Notes: generated by a model from the letters alone, not told the origin. Positions 1 through 10,273 are shown, counted from the first letter of the stretch. The stretch: DNA of 64,000 nt from Burkholderia sp. NRF60-BP8 (GCF_001522585.2 NZ_CP013372.1:930001-994000); one strand, 5' to 3'. Numbers and translations are program-made.

Positions 1-462
1 GAACCGTCTGCGCGGGCGGCGCCGATCGAAGCCGATAAAATCGCAACTAACGGTCAAGCCGCCGAGCGCCCGTCGATGGATTCGAGCGAGAGGGCACCGG
101 AACATCCGGCCGACCAGGAAGACGACTTCGACTGGGATCCGGACGCGGCGACGCCTGCCGGTCACGCGGGCAACGCGCCCGCGACGTCGTCGCTGCCGCC
201 GCTCGGCGGCGCGCAGTTCGGCGCGCTGAAGCTCGACTTCGATCTCGACCTGCCGGCCACGCCGGGCGCCGCGCTGCCTGCGCTGACCCCGGACGAGCTC
301 GCGCGCATCGCCCGCAACAAGCTGGACCTCGCGGCCGAATATGTCGAACTGGGCGACCTGTCCGGCGCGCGGACGCTGCTGCAGGAAGTGGTCGACGCGA
401 ACGACGCCGCGACGCGCGACGACGCACGCGCGCTGCTCGCGAAACTGGCGGACGAGGCGTGA
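1..462 (+). CDS. fimV: FimV-family protein, C-terminal end (partial)
   Basis: The frame is open from the first base to the stop at 462, so this is the last 153 residues of a longer protein. The sequence is acidic and low in complexity until about residue 95, then forms a short helical repeat ([20 protein letters not shown]) typical of the conserved C-terminal domain of FimV/TspA-type proteins. In the family, FimV is a large inner-membrane protein with a periplasmic LysM part and a cytoplasmic TPR tail used in type IV pilus and cell-pole organisation. The stop overlaps the start of truA, a neighbour order common in betaproteobacteria. The membrane and LysM parts lie outside the window, so the name rests on the tail and the context. 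Confidence 0.8.
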   Translation, partial: EPSARAAPIEADKIATNGQAAERPSMDSSERAPEHPADQEDDFDWDPDAATPAGHAGNAPATSSLPPLGGAQFGALKLDFDLDLPATPGAALPALTPDELARIARNKLDLAAEYVELGDLSGARTLLQEVVDANDAATRDDARALLAKLADEA

Positions 463-1274
463 TGCGGATCGCGCTGGGCATCCAGTACGACGGCGCGGCG
501 TTCTGCGGCTGGCAGGCGCAGCCGCACGGCAAGACCGTGCAGGACCGGCTCGAGCATGCGCTGGCCGAGTTCGCGCGGGTGCCGCTGCACACGACGGTTG
601 CGGGGCGGACCGACACCGGCGTGCACGGGCTCGGGCAAGTCGTGCATTTCGACACCGATCTCGAGCGCGAAGCGTTCTCGTGGGTGCGCGGCACCAACGC
701 GTTCCTGCCGCCGACCGTGTCGGTGCAGTGGGCGAAGCCGATGCCGGACACGTTCCACGCGCGTTTCTCGGCGTTCGAGCGCACTTACTACTACGCGCTG
801 TACGTGCACCCCGTGCGCTCGCCGATGCTGGCCGGCCGTGCGGGCTGGATCCACACGCCGCTCGACGACGACGCGATGCGCGCCGCCGCCGCGCACCTGA
901 TCGGCGAGCACGACTTTTCGTCGTTCCGGTCGTCGGAATGCCAGTCGAAGACGCCGGTCAAACACCTGTATCAGATCGACGTGCGGCGCGCGGGGCATTT
1001 CATCCATTTCCGCTTCCGCGCGAACGCGTTCCTGCATCACATGGTGCGTAACCTGATGGGCTGCCTCGTCGCGGTCGGGCGCGGCCGCTACCCGGCCGAC
1101 TGGCTCGCCGACGTGCTGGCCGGGCGCGACCGCAACCTCGCGGCGCCCACGTTCATGGCCGACGGGCTGTACCTCGCCCACGTCGGCTACCCGGCGGAAT
1201 TCGCCGTCCCGCCCGCGCAGCTCGGCAGCGTGCCGTGGAGCAGCGTCTGGGCTGATCTGGACCCACTATCATGA
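462..1274 (+). CDS. truA: tRNA pseudouridine(38-40) synthase TruA
   Basis: A 270-residue protein that isomerises uridines 38-40 in the anticodon arm of many tRNAs. The catalytic motif GRTDTGVHG is present with the active aspartate at about residue 51, and the C-terminal half carries the family stretch [16 protein letters not shown]. The length is normal for the family. I chose ATG 462, which shares its A with the fimV stop TGA, over the GTG three bases earlier. The gene ends in a four-base overlap with trpF, so fimV, truA and trpF are probably translationally coupled. The tRNA modification and tryptophan genes are linked here only by position. Confidence 0.96.
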   Translation: MRIALGIQYDGAAFCGWQAQPHGKTVQDRLEHALAEFARVPLHTTVAGRTDTGVHGLGQVVHFDTDLEREAFSWVRGTNAFLPPTVSVQWAKPMPDTFHARFSAFERTYYYALYVHPVRSPMLAGRAGWIHTPLDDDAMRAAAAHLIGEHDFSSFRSSECQSKTPVKHLYQIDVRRAGHFIHFRFRANAFLHHMVRNLMGCLVAVGRGRYPADWLADVLAGRDRNLAAPTFMADGLYLAHVGYPAEFAVPPAQLGSVPWSSVWADLDPLS

Positions 1275-1972
1275 CGGATCACGACGTGTCTTCTTCGAAT
1301 TCCGCCGCGGCGGGCCTGCCGCCGCGCACGCGCATCAAGCTGTGCGGGCTGTCGCGCCGAGAGGACGTGCTGCACGCGGCGGCGCTCGGCGCCGATGCGA
1401 TCGGTCTCGTGTTCTACCCGAAAAGCCCGCGTGCCGTGACGATCGCGCAAGCGGCCGAGCTGGCGAGTCTCGCGCCGCCGTTCGTGTCGGTGGTCGGGCT
1501 GTTCGTGAATGCGACCGAAGCCGAGATCGAGGCCGTCGTGCGCGACGTGCCGCTCACGGTGCTGCAGTTCCACGGCGACGAGACGCCGGAGCAGTGCGAT
1601 GCGCTCGGCCGCGCGGCGCGCCTGCCGTGGCTGCGCGCGGTGCGCGTCGGCCCCTCGACGCAGCCGTCCGATTTGGTAGAATCGGCTCTTCATTATTCGA
1701 AAGGGCGCGGCCTCCTGTTCGACACCCTGGTGCCGGATTACGGCGGTAGCGGCAAGGTCTTCGATTGGTCTCTTATTCCCGCAGAGCTCGCGCGTCGGGC
1801 CGTTTTGAGTGGTGGCTTGAACGCGCAAAACGTCGGTGATGCGATCCGCCAGTTGCGTCCGTTCGCTGTCGATGTCTCGAGTGGCATCGAAGTGGCGGGC
1901 GCGAAGGGCGTGAAGGATCACGCCCGGATGGCGGCGTTCGTGCGCGCGGTGCGCGAAGCGGACGCCGGATGA
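1271..1972 (+). CDS. trpF: Phosphoribosylanthranilate isomerase
   Basis: This enzyme carries out the Amadori rearrangement of N-(5-phosphoribosyl)anthranilate in tryptophan synthesis. It is monofunctional (233 residues), unlike the TrpC-TrpF fusion of enterics. The general base cysteine is in [11 protein letters not shown] (about Cys25) and the general acid is Asp151 in [14 protein letters not shown]. About 20 residues precede the first barrel strand, a little longer than usual, so translation might begin slightly later, but the ATGA overlap with truA supports ATG 1271. It heads the trpF-trpB-methyltransferase-trpA group. The last third of the gene is visibly less GC-rich than the first. Confidence 0.97.
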   Translation: MTDHDVSSSNSAAAGLPPRTRIKLCGLSRREDVLHAAALGADAIGLVFYPKSPRAVTIAQAAELASLAPPFVSVVGLFVNATEAEIEAVVRDVPLTVLQFHGDETPEQCDALGRAARLPWLRAVRVGPSTQPSDLVESALHYSKGRGLLFDTLVPDYGGSGKVFDWSLIPAELARRAVLSGGLNAQNVGDAIRQLRPFAVDVSSGIEVAGAKGVKDHARMAAFVRAVREADAG

Positions 1973-2026
1973 CGCAAGCCGGTGCGGCCTGACAAGCGGG
2001 CGCACCGACCGATCGAGAGAGACACC

Positions 2027-3220
2027 ATGTACAACCTTCCCGATGATCGCGGCCATTTCGGCCCGTATGGCGGCGTGTTCGTCGCCGAAACGCTGATTCA
2101 TGCGCTGGACGAACTGCGCGCGGCGTATGAAAAGTTCCAGAACGATCCCGACTTCGTCGCCGAATTCGAGCGCGAACTGAAGTATTTCGTCGGCCGCCCG
2201 TCGCCGATCTATCACGCGCAGCGCTGGAGCGAGATGCTCGGCGGCGCGCAGATCTACCTGAAGCGCGAAGACCTGAACCACACCGGTGCGCACAAGATCA
2301 ACAACGTGATCGGCCAGGCGCTGCTCGCGAAGCGCATGGGCAAGAAGCGCGTGATCGCGGAAACCGGCGCGGGCCAGCACGGCGTCGCGACCGCGACGAT
2401 CTGCGCGCGCTTCGGGATGGAGTGCGTGGTCTACATGGGCGCGGAGGACGTGCGCCGGCAGGCCGCGAACGTCTACCGGATGAAGCTGCTCGGCGCGACG
2501 GTCGTGCCGGTCGAATCGGGTTCGCGCACGCTGAAGGACGCGCTGAACGAAGCGATGCGCGACTGGGTCACGAACATCGAAAGCACGTTCTACATCATCG
2601 GCACGGTCGCGGGCCCGCACCCGTACCCGATGATGGTGCGCGACTTCCAGCGCGTGATCGGCGACGAGTGCAAGGTGCAGATGCCCGAGCTCGCGGGCCG
2701 GCAGCCGGACGCGGTGATCGCGTGCGTCGGCGGCGGGTCGAACGCGATGGGCATCTTCTATCCGTACATCGACGATCGATCGGTGCAGCTGATCGGCGTC
2801 GAAGCGGCCGGCGACGGCATCGACACGGGGCATCACGCGGCATCGCTGATCGCCGGCAGCCCGGGCGTGCTGCACGGCAACCGCACGTATCTGCTGCAGG
2901 ACGACAACGGCCAGATCATCGAGACGCATTCGGTGTCGGCGGGCCTCGACTATCCGGGCGTCGGCCCCGAACACGCGTGGCTGAAGGACAGCGGCCGCGC
3001 GCAGTACGTGCCGATCACCGACGACGAGGCGCTGAAGGCATTCCACGACTGCTGCCGGATCGAGGGGATCATCCCCGCGCTCGAGTCGAGCCACGCGATC
3101 GCGTATGGCGTGAAGCTCGCGCCGACGTTGCCGAAGGACAAGATCCTGCTCGTCAACCTGTCGGGCCGCGGCGACAAGGACATGCACACGGTCGCCGAGC
3201 GATCGGGCATCGAGCTCTGA
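2027..3220 (+). CDS. trpB: Tryptophan synthase beta chain
   Basis: TrpB condenses indole with L-serine using PLP, taking indole through the tunnel from TrpA. Starting at ATG 2027, preceded by the purine-rich GAGAGA, gives 397 residues, the same size as the E. coli protein; an upstream in-frame extension to 1982 is unlikely to be used. The PLP lysine is Lys90 in [10 protein letters not shown], and the glycine loop that binds the cofactor phosphate is [10 protein letters not shown]. It lies 54 bases after trpF and 9 bases before a DNA methyltransferase that separates it from its partner trpA. Confidence 0.98.
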   Translation: MYNLPDDRGHFGPYGGVFVAETLIHALDELRAAYEKFQNDPDFVAEFERELKYFVGRPSPIYHAQRWSEMLGGAQIYLKREDLNHTGAHKINNVIGQALLAKRMGKKRVIAETGAGQHGVATATICARFGMECVVYMGAEDVRRQAANVYRMKLLGATVVPVESGSRTLKDALNEAMRDWVTNIESTFYIIGTVAGPHPYPMMVRDFQRVIGDECKVQMPELAGRQPDAVIACVGGGSNAMGIFYPYIDDRSVQLIGVEAAGDGIDTGHHAASLIAGSPGVLHGNRTYLLQDDNGQIIETHSVSAGLDYPGVGPEHAWLKDSGRAQYVPITDDEALKAFHDCCRIEGIIPALESSHAIAYGVKLAPTLPKDKILLVNLSGRGDKDMHTVAERSGIEL

Positions 3221-3229
3221 CCCCGACCG

Positions 3230-4081
3230 ATGCGTGACCTGATCGAAGAGCCGGGCGGCGGCGCCGCGAGCGAGGCGGAGGCGGTTCAGCCCGCCGCTGT
3301 CGTGCCGCGCGTGCTGCCGCACGGTATCGAACTGCACAACCGCGATTTCCTGACCGATGCCGCGCACTTGCCGGATGCGTCGATCGACCTGATCGTCGCC
3401 GATCCGCCGTACGGGCTCGGCAAGGACTACGGCAACGACTCGGACAAGCGTTCGGGCGACGATTTCCTCGCGTGGACGCGCGAGTGGCTCGAGCTCGCGA
3501 TTCCGAAGCTGAAGCCGAGCGGGTCGATGTACATCTTCTGCACGTGGCAGTACGCGCCGGAAATCTTCAGTTTTCTGAAGACGCAGCTCACGATGGTCAA
3601 CGAGATCATCTGGGACCGGCGCGTGCCGAGCATGGGCGGCACGACGCGCCGTTTCACGTCGGTGCACGACAACATCGGCTTTTTCGCGGTTTCCAAAGCG
3701 TATTACTTCGATCTCGATCCGGTCCGCATCCCGTACGACGCCGACACGAAGAAGGCCCGCTCGCGCAAGCTGTTCGAAGGCAGCAAGTGGCTGGAGATGG
3801 GTTACAACCCGAAGGACGTCTGGTCGGTCTCGCGCCTGCACCGGCAGCACGCGGAGCGCGTCGATCATCCGACCCAGAAGCCGCTGGAAATCATCGAGCG
3901 GATGGTGCTCGCGAGCTGCCCGCCGGGCGGCCGCGTGCTCGATCCGTTCATGGGCAGCGGCACGACCGCGGTGGCCTGCGCACGGCAGGGGCGCGACTTC
4001 GTCGGCTACGAGATCAACGAAAGCTATTGTGCGATTGCGCACGAGCGCGTGAGCGCGCTCGCCGCGCCGGCGTGCGCGTGA
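3230..4081 (+). CDS. Orphan DNA methyltransferase (N6-adenine/N4-cytosine type)
   Basis: A 283-residue solitary methyltransferase. The catalytic motif DPPYGLG is at residues 58-64 and the SAM-binding DPFMGSGTT at about 238-246, so motif IV precedes motif I, the beta-class order shared with CcrM-like enzymes; HPTQKP at 213-218 is a further family motif. No restriction endonuclease or specificity subunit is nearby. The gene sits inside the tryptophan operon between trpB and trpA and is presumably co-transcribed with them. From memory, which I cannot check here, a B. cenocepacia gene in this position (BCAM0992) was linked to GTWWAC methylation and to gene regulation. The target in this strain cannot be read from sequence. 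Confidence 0.9.
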   Translation: MRDLIEEPGGGAASEAEAVQPAAVVPRVLPHGIELHNRDFLTDAAHLPDASIDLIVADPPYGLGKDYGNDSDKRSGDDFLAWTREWLELAIPKLKPSGSMYIFCTWQYAPEIFSFLKTQLTMVNEIIWDRRVPSMGGTTRRFTSVHDNIGFFAVSKAYYFDLDPVRIPYDADTKKARSRKLFEGSKWLEMGYNPKDVWSVSRLHRQHAERVDHPTQKPLEIIERMVLASCPPGGRVLDPFMGSGTTAVACARQGRDFVGYEINESYCAIAHERVSALAAPACA

Positions 4082-4122
4082 ATCGCGCCGCCGCGTCGCC
4101 GAACGCATCCAGGAAAATTGCC

Positions 4123-4938
4123 ATGTCCCGTATTCAGCAGACCTTTGCCGCGCTCGCCGAACAAGGCCGTAAGGGCCTGATCCCGTTCATCACCGCCGGC
4201 GACCCCGATCCGGCGAAAACCGTCGAATTCATGCACGCACTCGCCGCAGGCGGCGCGGACGTGATCGAACTCGGCGTGCCGTTCTCGGACCCGATGGCCG
4301 ACGGCCCGGTGATCCAGCGCTCGTCGGAGCGCGCGCTCGCGCGCGGCGTCACGTTGAAGAGCGTGCTCGCCGACGTGAAGCGTTTTCGCGAAACCGACCA
4401 GAAAACCCCCGTCGTGCTGATGGGCTATGCGAACCCGATCGAGCGGATGGGTGTCGACGCGTTCGCGGCCGAGGCGCACGCGGCCGGTGTCGACGGCGTG
4501 CTGGTGGTCGACTATCCGCCGGAAGAAGCGGGCGTGTTCGCCGAGAAAATGCGCGGCGCGCAGATCGATCCGATCTTCCTGCTCGCGCCCACGTCGACCG
4601 ACGAACGCATCGCCGACGTCGGCAAGATCGCGAGCGGCTACGTCTATTACGTGTCGCTCAAGGGCGTGACCGGCGCCGGAAATCTGGATGTTTCGAGCAT
4701 TGCAGGTAAAATCCCGGCCATCAAGTCGCGCGTGCCGGTTCCGGTGGGCGTCGGCTTCGGGATCCGCGACGCCGAAACGGCGCGCGCGGTGGCCGAAGTG
4801 TCGGACGCCGTCGTGATCGGCAGCCGCCTGGTGCAGCTGCTCGAGAGCGCCGCACCGGAAGGCGCGGCGGCCGCGCTGAAGACGTTCATCGCCGAGCTGC
4901 GCGCTGCGCTGGACGGCGCCGGCAACACGGCGCGATAA
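4123..4938 (+). CDS. trpA: Tryptophan synthase alpha chain
   Basis: TrpA cleaves indole-3-glycerol phosphate to indole and glyceraldehyde 3-phosphate. The 271-residue protein has both catalytic acids at the canonical numbers, Glu49 and Asp60, in [14 protein letters not shown]. The start is ATG 4123 after an AGGAAAA ribosome-binding stretch. It follows the methyltransferase by 41 bases and precedes accD by 65 bases, matching the trpB-MTase-trpA-accD-folC order I associate with Burkholderia. No leader peptide or trp attenuator is visible before it. Confidence 0.98.
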   Translation: MSRIQQTFAALAEQGRKGLIPFITAGDPDPAKTVEFMHALAAGGADVIELGVPFSDPMADGPVIQRSSERALARGVTLKSVLADVKRFRETDQKTPVVLMGYANPIERMGVDAFAAEAHAAGVDGVLVVDYPPEEAGVFAEKMRGAQIDPIFLLAPTSTDERIADVGKIASGYVYYVSLKGVTGAGNLDVSSIAGKIPAIKSRVPVPVGVGFGIRDAETARAVAEVSDAVVIGSRLVQLLESAAPEGAAAALKTFIAELRAALDGAGNTAR

Positions 4939-5003
4939 ACACAACACAGGAAGCGGGAACGGGCCGCGTCGGCCCGCCCCGCCACGGAACAGGAAACCAT
5001 ACG

Positions 5004-5876
5004 ATGAGCTGGCTCGACAAACTGTTGCCGCCGAAGATCAAGCAGACCGACCCGAAAAGCCGCAAGGGCATTCCGGAGGGTCTGTGGGTCAAGTGCCCGT
5101 CCTGCGAGGCCGTTCTCTATCGCAACGACGTGGACGCGAACCTGCACGTGTGCCCGAAGTGCGATCACCACATGCGCATCGGCGCGCGCGAGCGTCTCGA
5201 CGGGCTGCTCGATCCGGAAGGCCGCTACGAGATCGGCCAGGAAATCGTGCCGGTCGACTCGCTGAAGTTCAAGGACAGCCGCAAGTACCCCGATCGTCTG
5301 AAGGAAGCGATGGACGAAACCGGCGAGACCGACGCGATGGTCGTGATGGGCGGCGCGATCCACACGCTGCCGGTCGTGGCTGCCTGCTTCGAGTTCTCGT
5401 TCATGGGCGGCTCGATGGGGTCGGTCGTCGGCGAGCGCTTCGCGCGCGGCGCGCAGAATGCGCTGGAACAGCACGTGCCGTTCATCTGCTTCACCGCATC
5501 GGGCGGCGCACGGATGCAGGAAAGCCTGCTGTCGCTGATGCAGATGGCCAAGACCACCGCGATGCTGACCAAGCTGGCCGAGGCCAAGCTGCCGTTCATC
5601 TCGGTGCTGACCGACCCGACGATGGGCGGCGTGTCGGCGAGCTTCGCGTTCCTCGGCGACGTCGTGATCGCCGAGCCGAAGGCGCTGATCGGCTTCGCCG
5701 GTCCGCGCGTGATCGAGCAGACGGTCCGCGAGAAGCTGCCGGAAGGCTTCCAGCGCGCCGAATTCCTGTTGAAGACCGGCGCGATCGACATGATCGTCGA
5801 CCGGCGCAAGATGCGCGACGAGATCGCGCAATTGCTCGCGCTGCTGCAGCGACAGCCGGCCGACGCGCTGGCTTGA
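5004..5876 (+). CDS. accD: Acetyl-CoA carboxylase carboxyltransferase subunit beta
   Basis: AccD forms with AccA the carboxyltransferase that makes malonyl-CoA, the first committed step of fatty acid synthesis. The 290-residue protein has the N-terminal zinc ribbon with cysteines at about 31, 34, 50 and 53 (CPSC and CPKC) followed by the crotonase-fold core with ASGGARMQE. The start at ATG 5004 is preceded by AGGAAACC. It is downstream of trpA and is followed by a strong stem-loop terminator before folC, an arrangement also seen as accD-folC in many proteobacteria. Confidence 0.97.
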   Translation: MSWLDKLLPPKIKQTDPKSRKGIPEGLWVKCPSCEAVLYRNDVDANLHVCPKCDHHMRIGARERLDGLLDPEGRYEIGQEIVPVDSLKFKDSRKYPDRLKEAMDETGETDAMVVMGGAIHTLPVVAACFEFSFMGGSMGSVVGERFARGAQNALEQHVPFICFTASGGARMQESLLSLMQMAKTTAMLTKLAEAKLPFISVLTDPTMGGVSASFAFLGDVVIAEPKALIGFAGPRVIEQTVREKLPEGFQRAEFLLKTGAIDMIVDRRKMRDEIAQLLALLQRQPADALA

Positions 5877-5897
5877 CCGGCGCAAGGTTGTGACTCT

Positions 5898-5941
5898 GCG
5901 CGTCGCCTGGCTCGAGCGTCAGGCGGCGCGCTTCGTTTTTT
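5898..5941 (+). terminator. Rho-independent terminator after accD
   Basis: A 12-base-pair stem (5898-5909 with 5920-5931, one G-U pair) with a 10-base loop is followed by TTCG and six T residues. It lies 22 bases after accD and 35 bases before folC, so it either ends the trp-accD transcript or lets only part of it reach folC. No clear promoter is visible between it and folC. Confidence 0.8.
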
Positions 5942-5975
5942 GGCGTAGTGGCGGTACCGATCCAGATTTGATCCG

Positions 5976-7286
5976 ATGAGCACTTTTCCCACTCTCGACG
6001 CGTGGCTTTCGCATCTCGAACGCGCGCACCCGGTCGGCATCGACATGGGCCTCACCCGCATCGGGCAGGTCAAGGCGGCGCTGCAGCTCGAATTCGCATG
6101 CCCGGTGATCACCGTCGGCGGCACGAACGGCAAGGGCTCGACCTGCGCATTCCTCGAGACGATTCTCGTGCGCGCGGGCTACAAGGTCGGTTGCCACACG
6201 TCGCCGCACCTGCTCGAATTCAACGAGCGCGCCCGCGTGAACGGGCACAACGTGACCGACGACGAACTGCTGCCGCATTTCGAGGCCGTCGAAGCCGCGC
6301 GCACGTCGTTGGCCGAGCCCGTGTCGCTCACGTATTTCGAATTCACGACGCTCGCGATCCTCCATCTGTTCGCGTCGCGCGGGCTGGACGCGGTGATTCT
6401 CGAAGTCGGCCTCGGCGGCCGGCTCGATGCGGTCAACATCATCGATACCGATTGCGCGATCGTCACGAGCATCGACATCGACCACACCGAATATCTCGGC
6501 GACACGCGCGAGAAGATCGCGTTCGAGAAGGCCGGGATCTTCCGCGCGGGCAAGCCGGCGATCTGCGGCGATCCGGCCGCACCGCAGACATTGATCGACC
6601 ACGCCGAAGCGATCGGCGCGGATCTGTGGCTGGTCGGCCGCGATTTTCGCTACGAAGCGCAGGCGGGCGCCGAACGTCAGCAATGGAGCTACCTCGGCCG
6701 CGAGAAGCGCTATCCGGCGCTCGCGTATCCGGCGCTGCGCGGCGCGAATCAGCTGATCAACGCGTCGGCCGCGCTCGCCGCGCTCGAGGCGCTGCGCCCG
6801 GTGCTGCCGGTGTCCGCGCAGGACATCCGGCTCGGGCTGGCGAACGTCGAGCTGCCGGGGCGCTTCCAGGTGCTGCCCGGCAAGCCGGCGATCGTGCTCG
6901 ACGTCGCGCACAATCCGCACGCGTCGGCCGTGCTCGAGCAGAACCTCGGCAACATGGGCTTCTTCCCGTACACGTACGCGGTGTTCGGCGCGATGCACGA
7001 CAAGGACATCGACGGCGTGCTGCAGCATCTGAAGGGCGAGATCGACCACTGGTGCGTGACCGATCTACCGCTGCCGCGCGCGGCCTCCGCGGAGCAGCTC
7101 GAAGCCGCGCTGCGCAAGGCCGGCGTGGCGGAGGGGCCCGATTCGAGCGTGACGCGTTACGCGTCGCCCGCGGAAGCGTTTCGCGATGCACTAAAAAGAG
7201 CATCCGAGAATGATAGAATCGTGGTTTTCGGCAGTTTCCATACGGTTGCCGGCGTGCTGGCCTACCGTAAATCGCAGCAACACTGA
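5976..7286 (+). CDS. folC: Bifunctional dihydrofolate synthase/folylpolyglutamate synthase
   Basis: FolC joins dihydropteroate with glutamate and then extends the polyglutamate tail of folates. The 436-residue Mur-ligase-type enzyme has the ATP loop GGTNGKGST at about residues 48-56 and the family segments HTSPHLLEFNER and VLDVAHNPHA. Length and start are normal for the family. It lies behind a terminator after accD and 29 bases before the SPOR gene, so it probably leads folC-SPOR-cvpA-purF, the same order as the enteric folC-dedD-cvpA-purF operon. Confidence 0.96.
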   Translation: MSTFPTLDAWLSHLERAHPVGIDMGLTRIGQVKAALQLEFACPVITVGGTNGKGSTCAFLETILVRAGYKVGCHTSPHLLEFNERARVNGHNVTDDELLPHFEAVEAARTSLAEPVSLTYFEFTTLAILHLFASRGLDAVILEVGLGGRLDAVNIIDTDCAIVTSIDIDHTEYLGDTREKIAFEKAGIFRAGKPAICGDPAAPQTLIDHAEAIGADLWLVGRDFRYEAQAGAERQQWSYLGREKRYPALAYPALRGANQLINASAALAALEALRPVLPVSAQDIRLGLANVELPGRFQVLPGKPAIVLDVAHNPHASAVLEQNLGNMGFFPYTYAVFGAMHDKDIDGVLQHLKGEIDHWCVTDLPLPRAASAEQLEAALRKAGVAEGPDSSVTRYASPAEAFRDALKRASENDRIVVFGSFHTVAGVLAYRKSQQH

Positions 7287-7315
7287 CTGACGGGCAGTTT
7301 CGGACTCAGCCATTC

Positions 7316-8152
7316 ATGGGAATTTTCTCGTTCGGCAAAAAAGACGACGACGCGCCCCCGCGGCGCGGCGGTCGTACCGGGGCCTCCCGGAACGTGCGCA
7401 CGGAGCGCACTGAACGCGTCGAGCGACGCTCGCGCCGCACCGAGCGTCCGGAATCGGACGCACTGCTCCTCGATCCGACCCTTCCAGAAAAGCAACGCGC
7501 GCGCCGTCGCCTCGTCGGCGCGATCGCGCTCGTCGTGGCCGCGGTGATCGTACTGCCGATGGTGCTCGATTCGCACCCGAAGCCGGTCACCGACGACATC
7601 GCGATCGACATCCCGAACCGGCCCGCGCACCAGGCGGTCGCGCCGCGCGACGATGATGCGGCCGACGTGCAGGCGGGCGTCGCGCACGACGAACCGCCGG
7701 CCTCCGACACGGCCGTTGCGGCCGCACCGGCGCCCGCGCCGAAGGAGGCCGCCAAGCCGACCGCGAAACCCGATACGACCACCACCGCGAGCGTGACGCC
7801 GCCGAAGCCCGCACCGAAGCCGGCTGCTCCCGCGCCGAAGCCGGCCGCGCCGAAGCCTGCGCCCGCAACCGTCGCGAATGCCGACGCCGCCAGCCCGGAC
7901 AGCGGCGACGCATCGTCGCCGGCATCGCCGGCCGGTGCGCGCTTCGCGGTGCAGCTCGGTTCGTTCAAGGATGACGCGACGGCCCGTTCGTGGGCGGCCA
8001 AGTTGAAATCGGCGGGGGTACCCGCATATGTCGAGCATCGCAAGCAGGCGGATGGCAGCACGGCTACACTGTTGCGTGCCGGCCCGTTCGCGGATCGCTC
8101 GGCGGCCTCCGCCGCGATCGCGAAGGTGCGCGAAGCCGGTCTGACGCAGTAA
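7316..8152 (+). CDS. SPOR-domain inner-membrane protein, DedD-like
   Basis: A 278-residue bitopic membrane protein. A basic cytoplasmic N-terminus is followed by one membrane segment at about 66-84 (LVGAIALVVAAVIVLPMVL), then a long periplasmic linker rich in Ala, Pro and Lys, and a C-terminal SPOR domain from about residue 203 (FAVQLGSFKDDATARSW). SPOR domains bind peptidoglycan lacking stem peptides at division sites. Its place between folC and cvpA equals that of dedD in enterics, which supports a cell-division role. The sequence of the linker is too simple to say more. Confidence 0.9.
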   Translation: MGIFSFGKKDDDAPPRRGGRTGASRNVRTERTERVERRSRRTERPESDALLLDPTLPEKQRARRRLVGAIALVVAAVIVLPMVLDSHPKPVTDDIAIDIPNRPAHQAVAPRDDDAADVQAGVAHDEPPASDTAVAAAPAPAPKEAAKPTAKPDTTTTASVTPPKPAPKPAAPAPKPAAPKPAPATVANADAASPDSGDASSPASPAGARFAVQLGSFKDDATARSWAAKLKSAGVPAYVEHRKQADGSTATLLRAGPFADRSAASAAIAKVREAGLTQ

Positions 8153-8159
8153 TGCCACG

Positions 8160-8654
8160 ATGCTGACGGCTTTCGACTACGCTGTATTGGCGGTGATCGC
8201 GTTGTCGGCGCTGCGCGGCGCGTGGCGCGGCTTCGTGTCCGAGATTTTCGGGCTGATCGGCTGGATCGCGGCGATCGTGATCGCGAGCCGCTACGTCGGG
8301 CTGGTCGTGCCGTATATCCCGGCGAACTGGCCGGGCGGCGCGCTGACGCAGTGGGTGATCGCCTTCGCGTTGCTCGTGATCGGCGTCGTGCTGGTCGCCG
8401 GCGTGGCGAACGCGCTGCTGTCGCGGATCGCGCAGGCGAGCGGCCTGGGCGGCGTCGACCGCTCGCTGGGCATGATGTTCGGGCTGGTGCGCGGCTGCGT
8501 GCTGGTGGTGCTGCTGGTCGCGGCGGCCGGGCTGACCGAACTGCCCAAACAGGATTTCTGGCGCAATGCGCTATTGCGTCCTTTTGCCGAACAGGGCGTG
8601 CACGAGCTGAAGCAGCTCCTGCCCGACGGCATGGCCCAGTACGTACGCGTGTGA
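8160..8654 (+). CDS. cvpA: CvpA family membrane protein
   Basis: A 164-residue protein with four predicted membrane segments, starting FDYAVLAVIALSALRGAWRG, the typical CvpA opening. The family was named for colicin V production and has been tied to purine metabolism and envelope stress; its biochemical role is unsettled. It begins 7 bases after the SPOR gene and ends 51 bases before purF, the usual cvpA-purF pair. Confidence 0.92.
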   Translation: MLTAFDYAVLAVIALSALRGAWRGFVSEIFGLIGWIAAIVIASRYVGLVVPYIPANWPGGALTQWVIAFALLVIGVVLVAGVANALLSRIAQASGLGGVDRSLGMMFGLVRGCVLVVLLVAAAGLTELPKQDFWRNALLRPFAEQGVHELKQLLPDGMAQYVRV

Positions 8655-8705
8655 CGACGCGGCCGGGCAGGACGGAACCGATTTTGTCATCTTGAAGGAC
8701 ATGCC

Positions 8706-10238
8706 ATGTGCGGCATCGTAGGTGTTATCTCCCAATCCCCGGTCAATCAGCTGATCTATGACAGCCTGCTGCTGCTGCAGCATCGCGGTCAGGACGCGGC
8801 GGGCATTGCGACGGCGGACGGCAGCAATTTCCACATGTACAAGGCGAACGGCATGGTGCGCGACGTGTTCCGCACGCGCAACATGCGCAGCCTGCCCGGC
8901 ACCTACGGCATCGGCCAGGTGCGCTACCCGACGGCCGGCTCGGCGTCGAGCGAGGCCGAGGCGCAGCCGTTCTACGTGAACGCGCCGTTCGGGATCATCC
9001 TCGCGCACAACGGCAACCTGACGAACTGGCAGCAACTGAAGGACGAGATGTTCCGGATCGACCGCCGGCACATCAACACCAATTCCGACAGCGAAGTGCT
9101 GCTCAACGTGTTCGCGCACGAGCTGCAACTGTCGACCACGGGCCTCGAGCTCGATCCGGCGTCGGTGTTCAAGGCGGTGTCGGGCGTGCATCGCCGCCTG
9201 CAGGGTTCGTACGCGATCGTGTCGCTGATCGCCGGCTACGGCCTGCTCGCGTTCCGCGACCCGTACGGCATCCGGCCGCTGTGCATCGGCAAGCTCGAGA
9301 CCGAACACGGCACCGAATGGATGGTCGCGTCGGAGTCGGTGGCGGTCGAAGGCATCGGTTTCGAATTCGTGCGCGACCTGGAGCCGGGCGAAGCGATCTT
9401 CATCGACAAGGCCGGCAACTTCCACAGCCAGCAGTGCGCGGAGAACCCGACGCTGAATCCGTGCATGTTCGAATACGTGTATCTCGCGCGTCCGGATTCG
9501 TGCCTCGACGGCGTGCCGGTCTACAACGTGCGCCTGCGCATGGGCGACTATCTCGCCGAGAAGATCAAGCGCGAGCTGCCGAACGTGCCGATCGACGTCG
9601 TGATGCCGATTCCCGATTCGTCGCGTCCGGCTGCGATGCAGGTCGCGGCGAAGCTCGGCGTCGAGTATCGCGAAGGCTTCTTCAAGAACCGCTACGTCGG
9701 CCGCACCTTCATCATGCCGGGCCAGGCCGTGCGCAAGAAGTCGGTGCGCCAGAAGCTCAACGCGATGAGCATCGAGTTCAAGGACAAGCACGTGCTGATC
9801 GTCGACGATTCGATCGTGCGCGGCACGACCTCGCACGAAATCGTGCAGATGGCGCGCGATGCGGGCGCGAAGTCGGTGATCTTCGCGTCGGCGGCGCCGC
9901 CCGTGAAGTTCCCGAACGTGTACGGCATCGACATGCCGACGCGTGGCGAGCTCGTCGCGCACGGCCGCACCGACGAAGAAGTCGCGAAGATCATCGGCGC
10001 CGACCACCTGATCTACCAGGACGTCGACGACCTGCGCCGCGCGGTGCGCGACATCAACCCGAAGCTCGAACGCTTCGAGGCGTCGTGCTTCGACGGCAAC
10101 TACATCACGGGCGACGTGACGCCCGAGTATCTCGATGCGATCGAGCGCGCGCGCCTCACGCCGGCGTCGCAGGCCGATCGCGACACGGCCGGCGACACCG
10201 AGCGTTCGCAGATGAACCTGCAACTGTCGGTCGAGTAA
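8706..10238 (+). CDS. purF: Amidophosphoribosyltransferase
   Basis: PurF makes 5-phosphoribosylamine from PRPP and glutamine, the first step of purine synthesis. The 510-residue protein starts MCGIVGV, so Cys2 becomes the N-terminal nucleophile of the glutaminase domain after methionine removal. The PRPP-binding loop VLIVDDSIVRGTTS is at about residues 363-376. The last 25 residues are poorly conserved in the family. ATG 8706 follows AAGGACATGCC. No PurR-type operator is obvious upstream. Confidence 0.97.
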   Translation: MCGIVGVISQSPVNQLIYDSLLLLQHRGQDAAGIATADGSNFHMYKANGMVRDVFRTRNMRSLPGTYGIGQVRYPTAGSASSEAEAQPFYVNAPFGIILAHNGNLTNWQQLKDEMFRIDRRHINTNSDSEVLLNVFAHELQLSTTGLELDPASVFKAVSGVHRRLQGSYAIVSLIAGYGLLAFRDPYGIRPLCIGKLETEHGTEWMVASESVAVEGIGFEFVRDLEPGEAIFIDKAGNFHSQQCAENPTLNPCMFEYVYLARPDSCLDGVPVYNVRLRMGDYLAEKIKRELPNVPIDVVMPIPDSSRPAAMQVAAKLGVEYREGFFKNRYVGRTFIMPGQAVRKKSVRQKLNAMSIEFKDKHVLIVDDSIVRGTTSHEIVQMARDAGAKSVIFASAAPPVKFPNVYGIDMPTRGELVAHGRTDEEVAKIIGADHLIYQDVDDLRRAVRDINPKLERFEASCFDGNYITGDVTPEYLDAIERARLTPASQADRDTAGDTERSQMNLQLSVE

Positions 10239-10267
10239 CGCCGGCGCACGCTTTTATCGAGGCGTGA

Positions 10268-10273
10268 TAGGAT
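10268..10273 (+). promoter_or_regulatory. Candidate metZ promoter -10 box
   Basis: TAGGAT lies 30 bases after the purF stop and about 10 bases before the first paired base of the riboswitch, as expected if transcription begins near 10280 and the aptamer is at the very 5' end of the RNA. I see no good -35 hexamer, so this is a weak call made mostly from spacing. Confidence 0.35.

Noticed and set aside
1187..4108. A 973-codon antisense frame across trpF, trpB and the methyltransferase
   Set aside because: Same GC-bias shadow; composition is not protein-like and conserved genes lie on the other strand.
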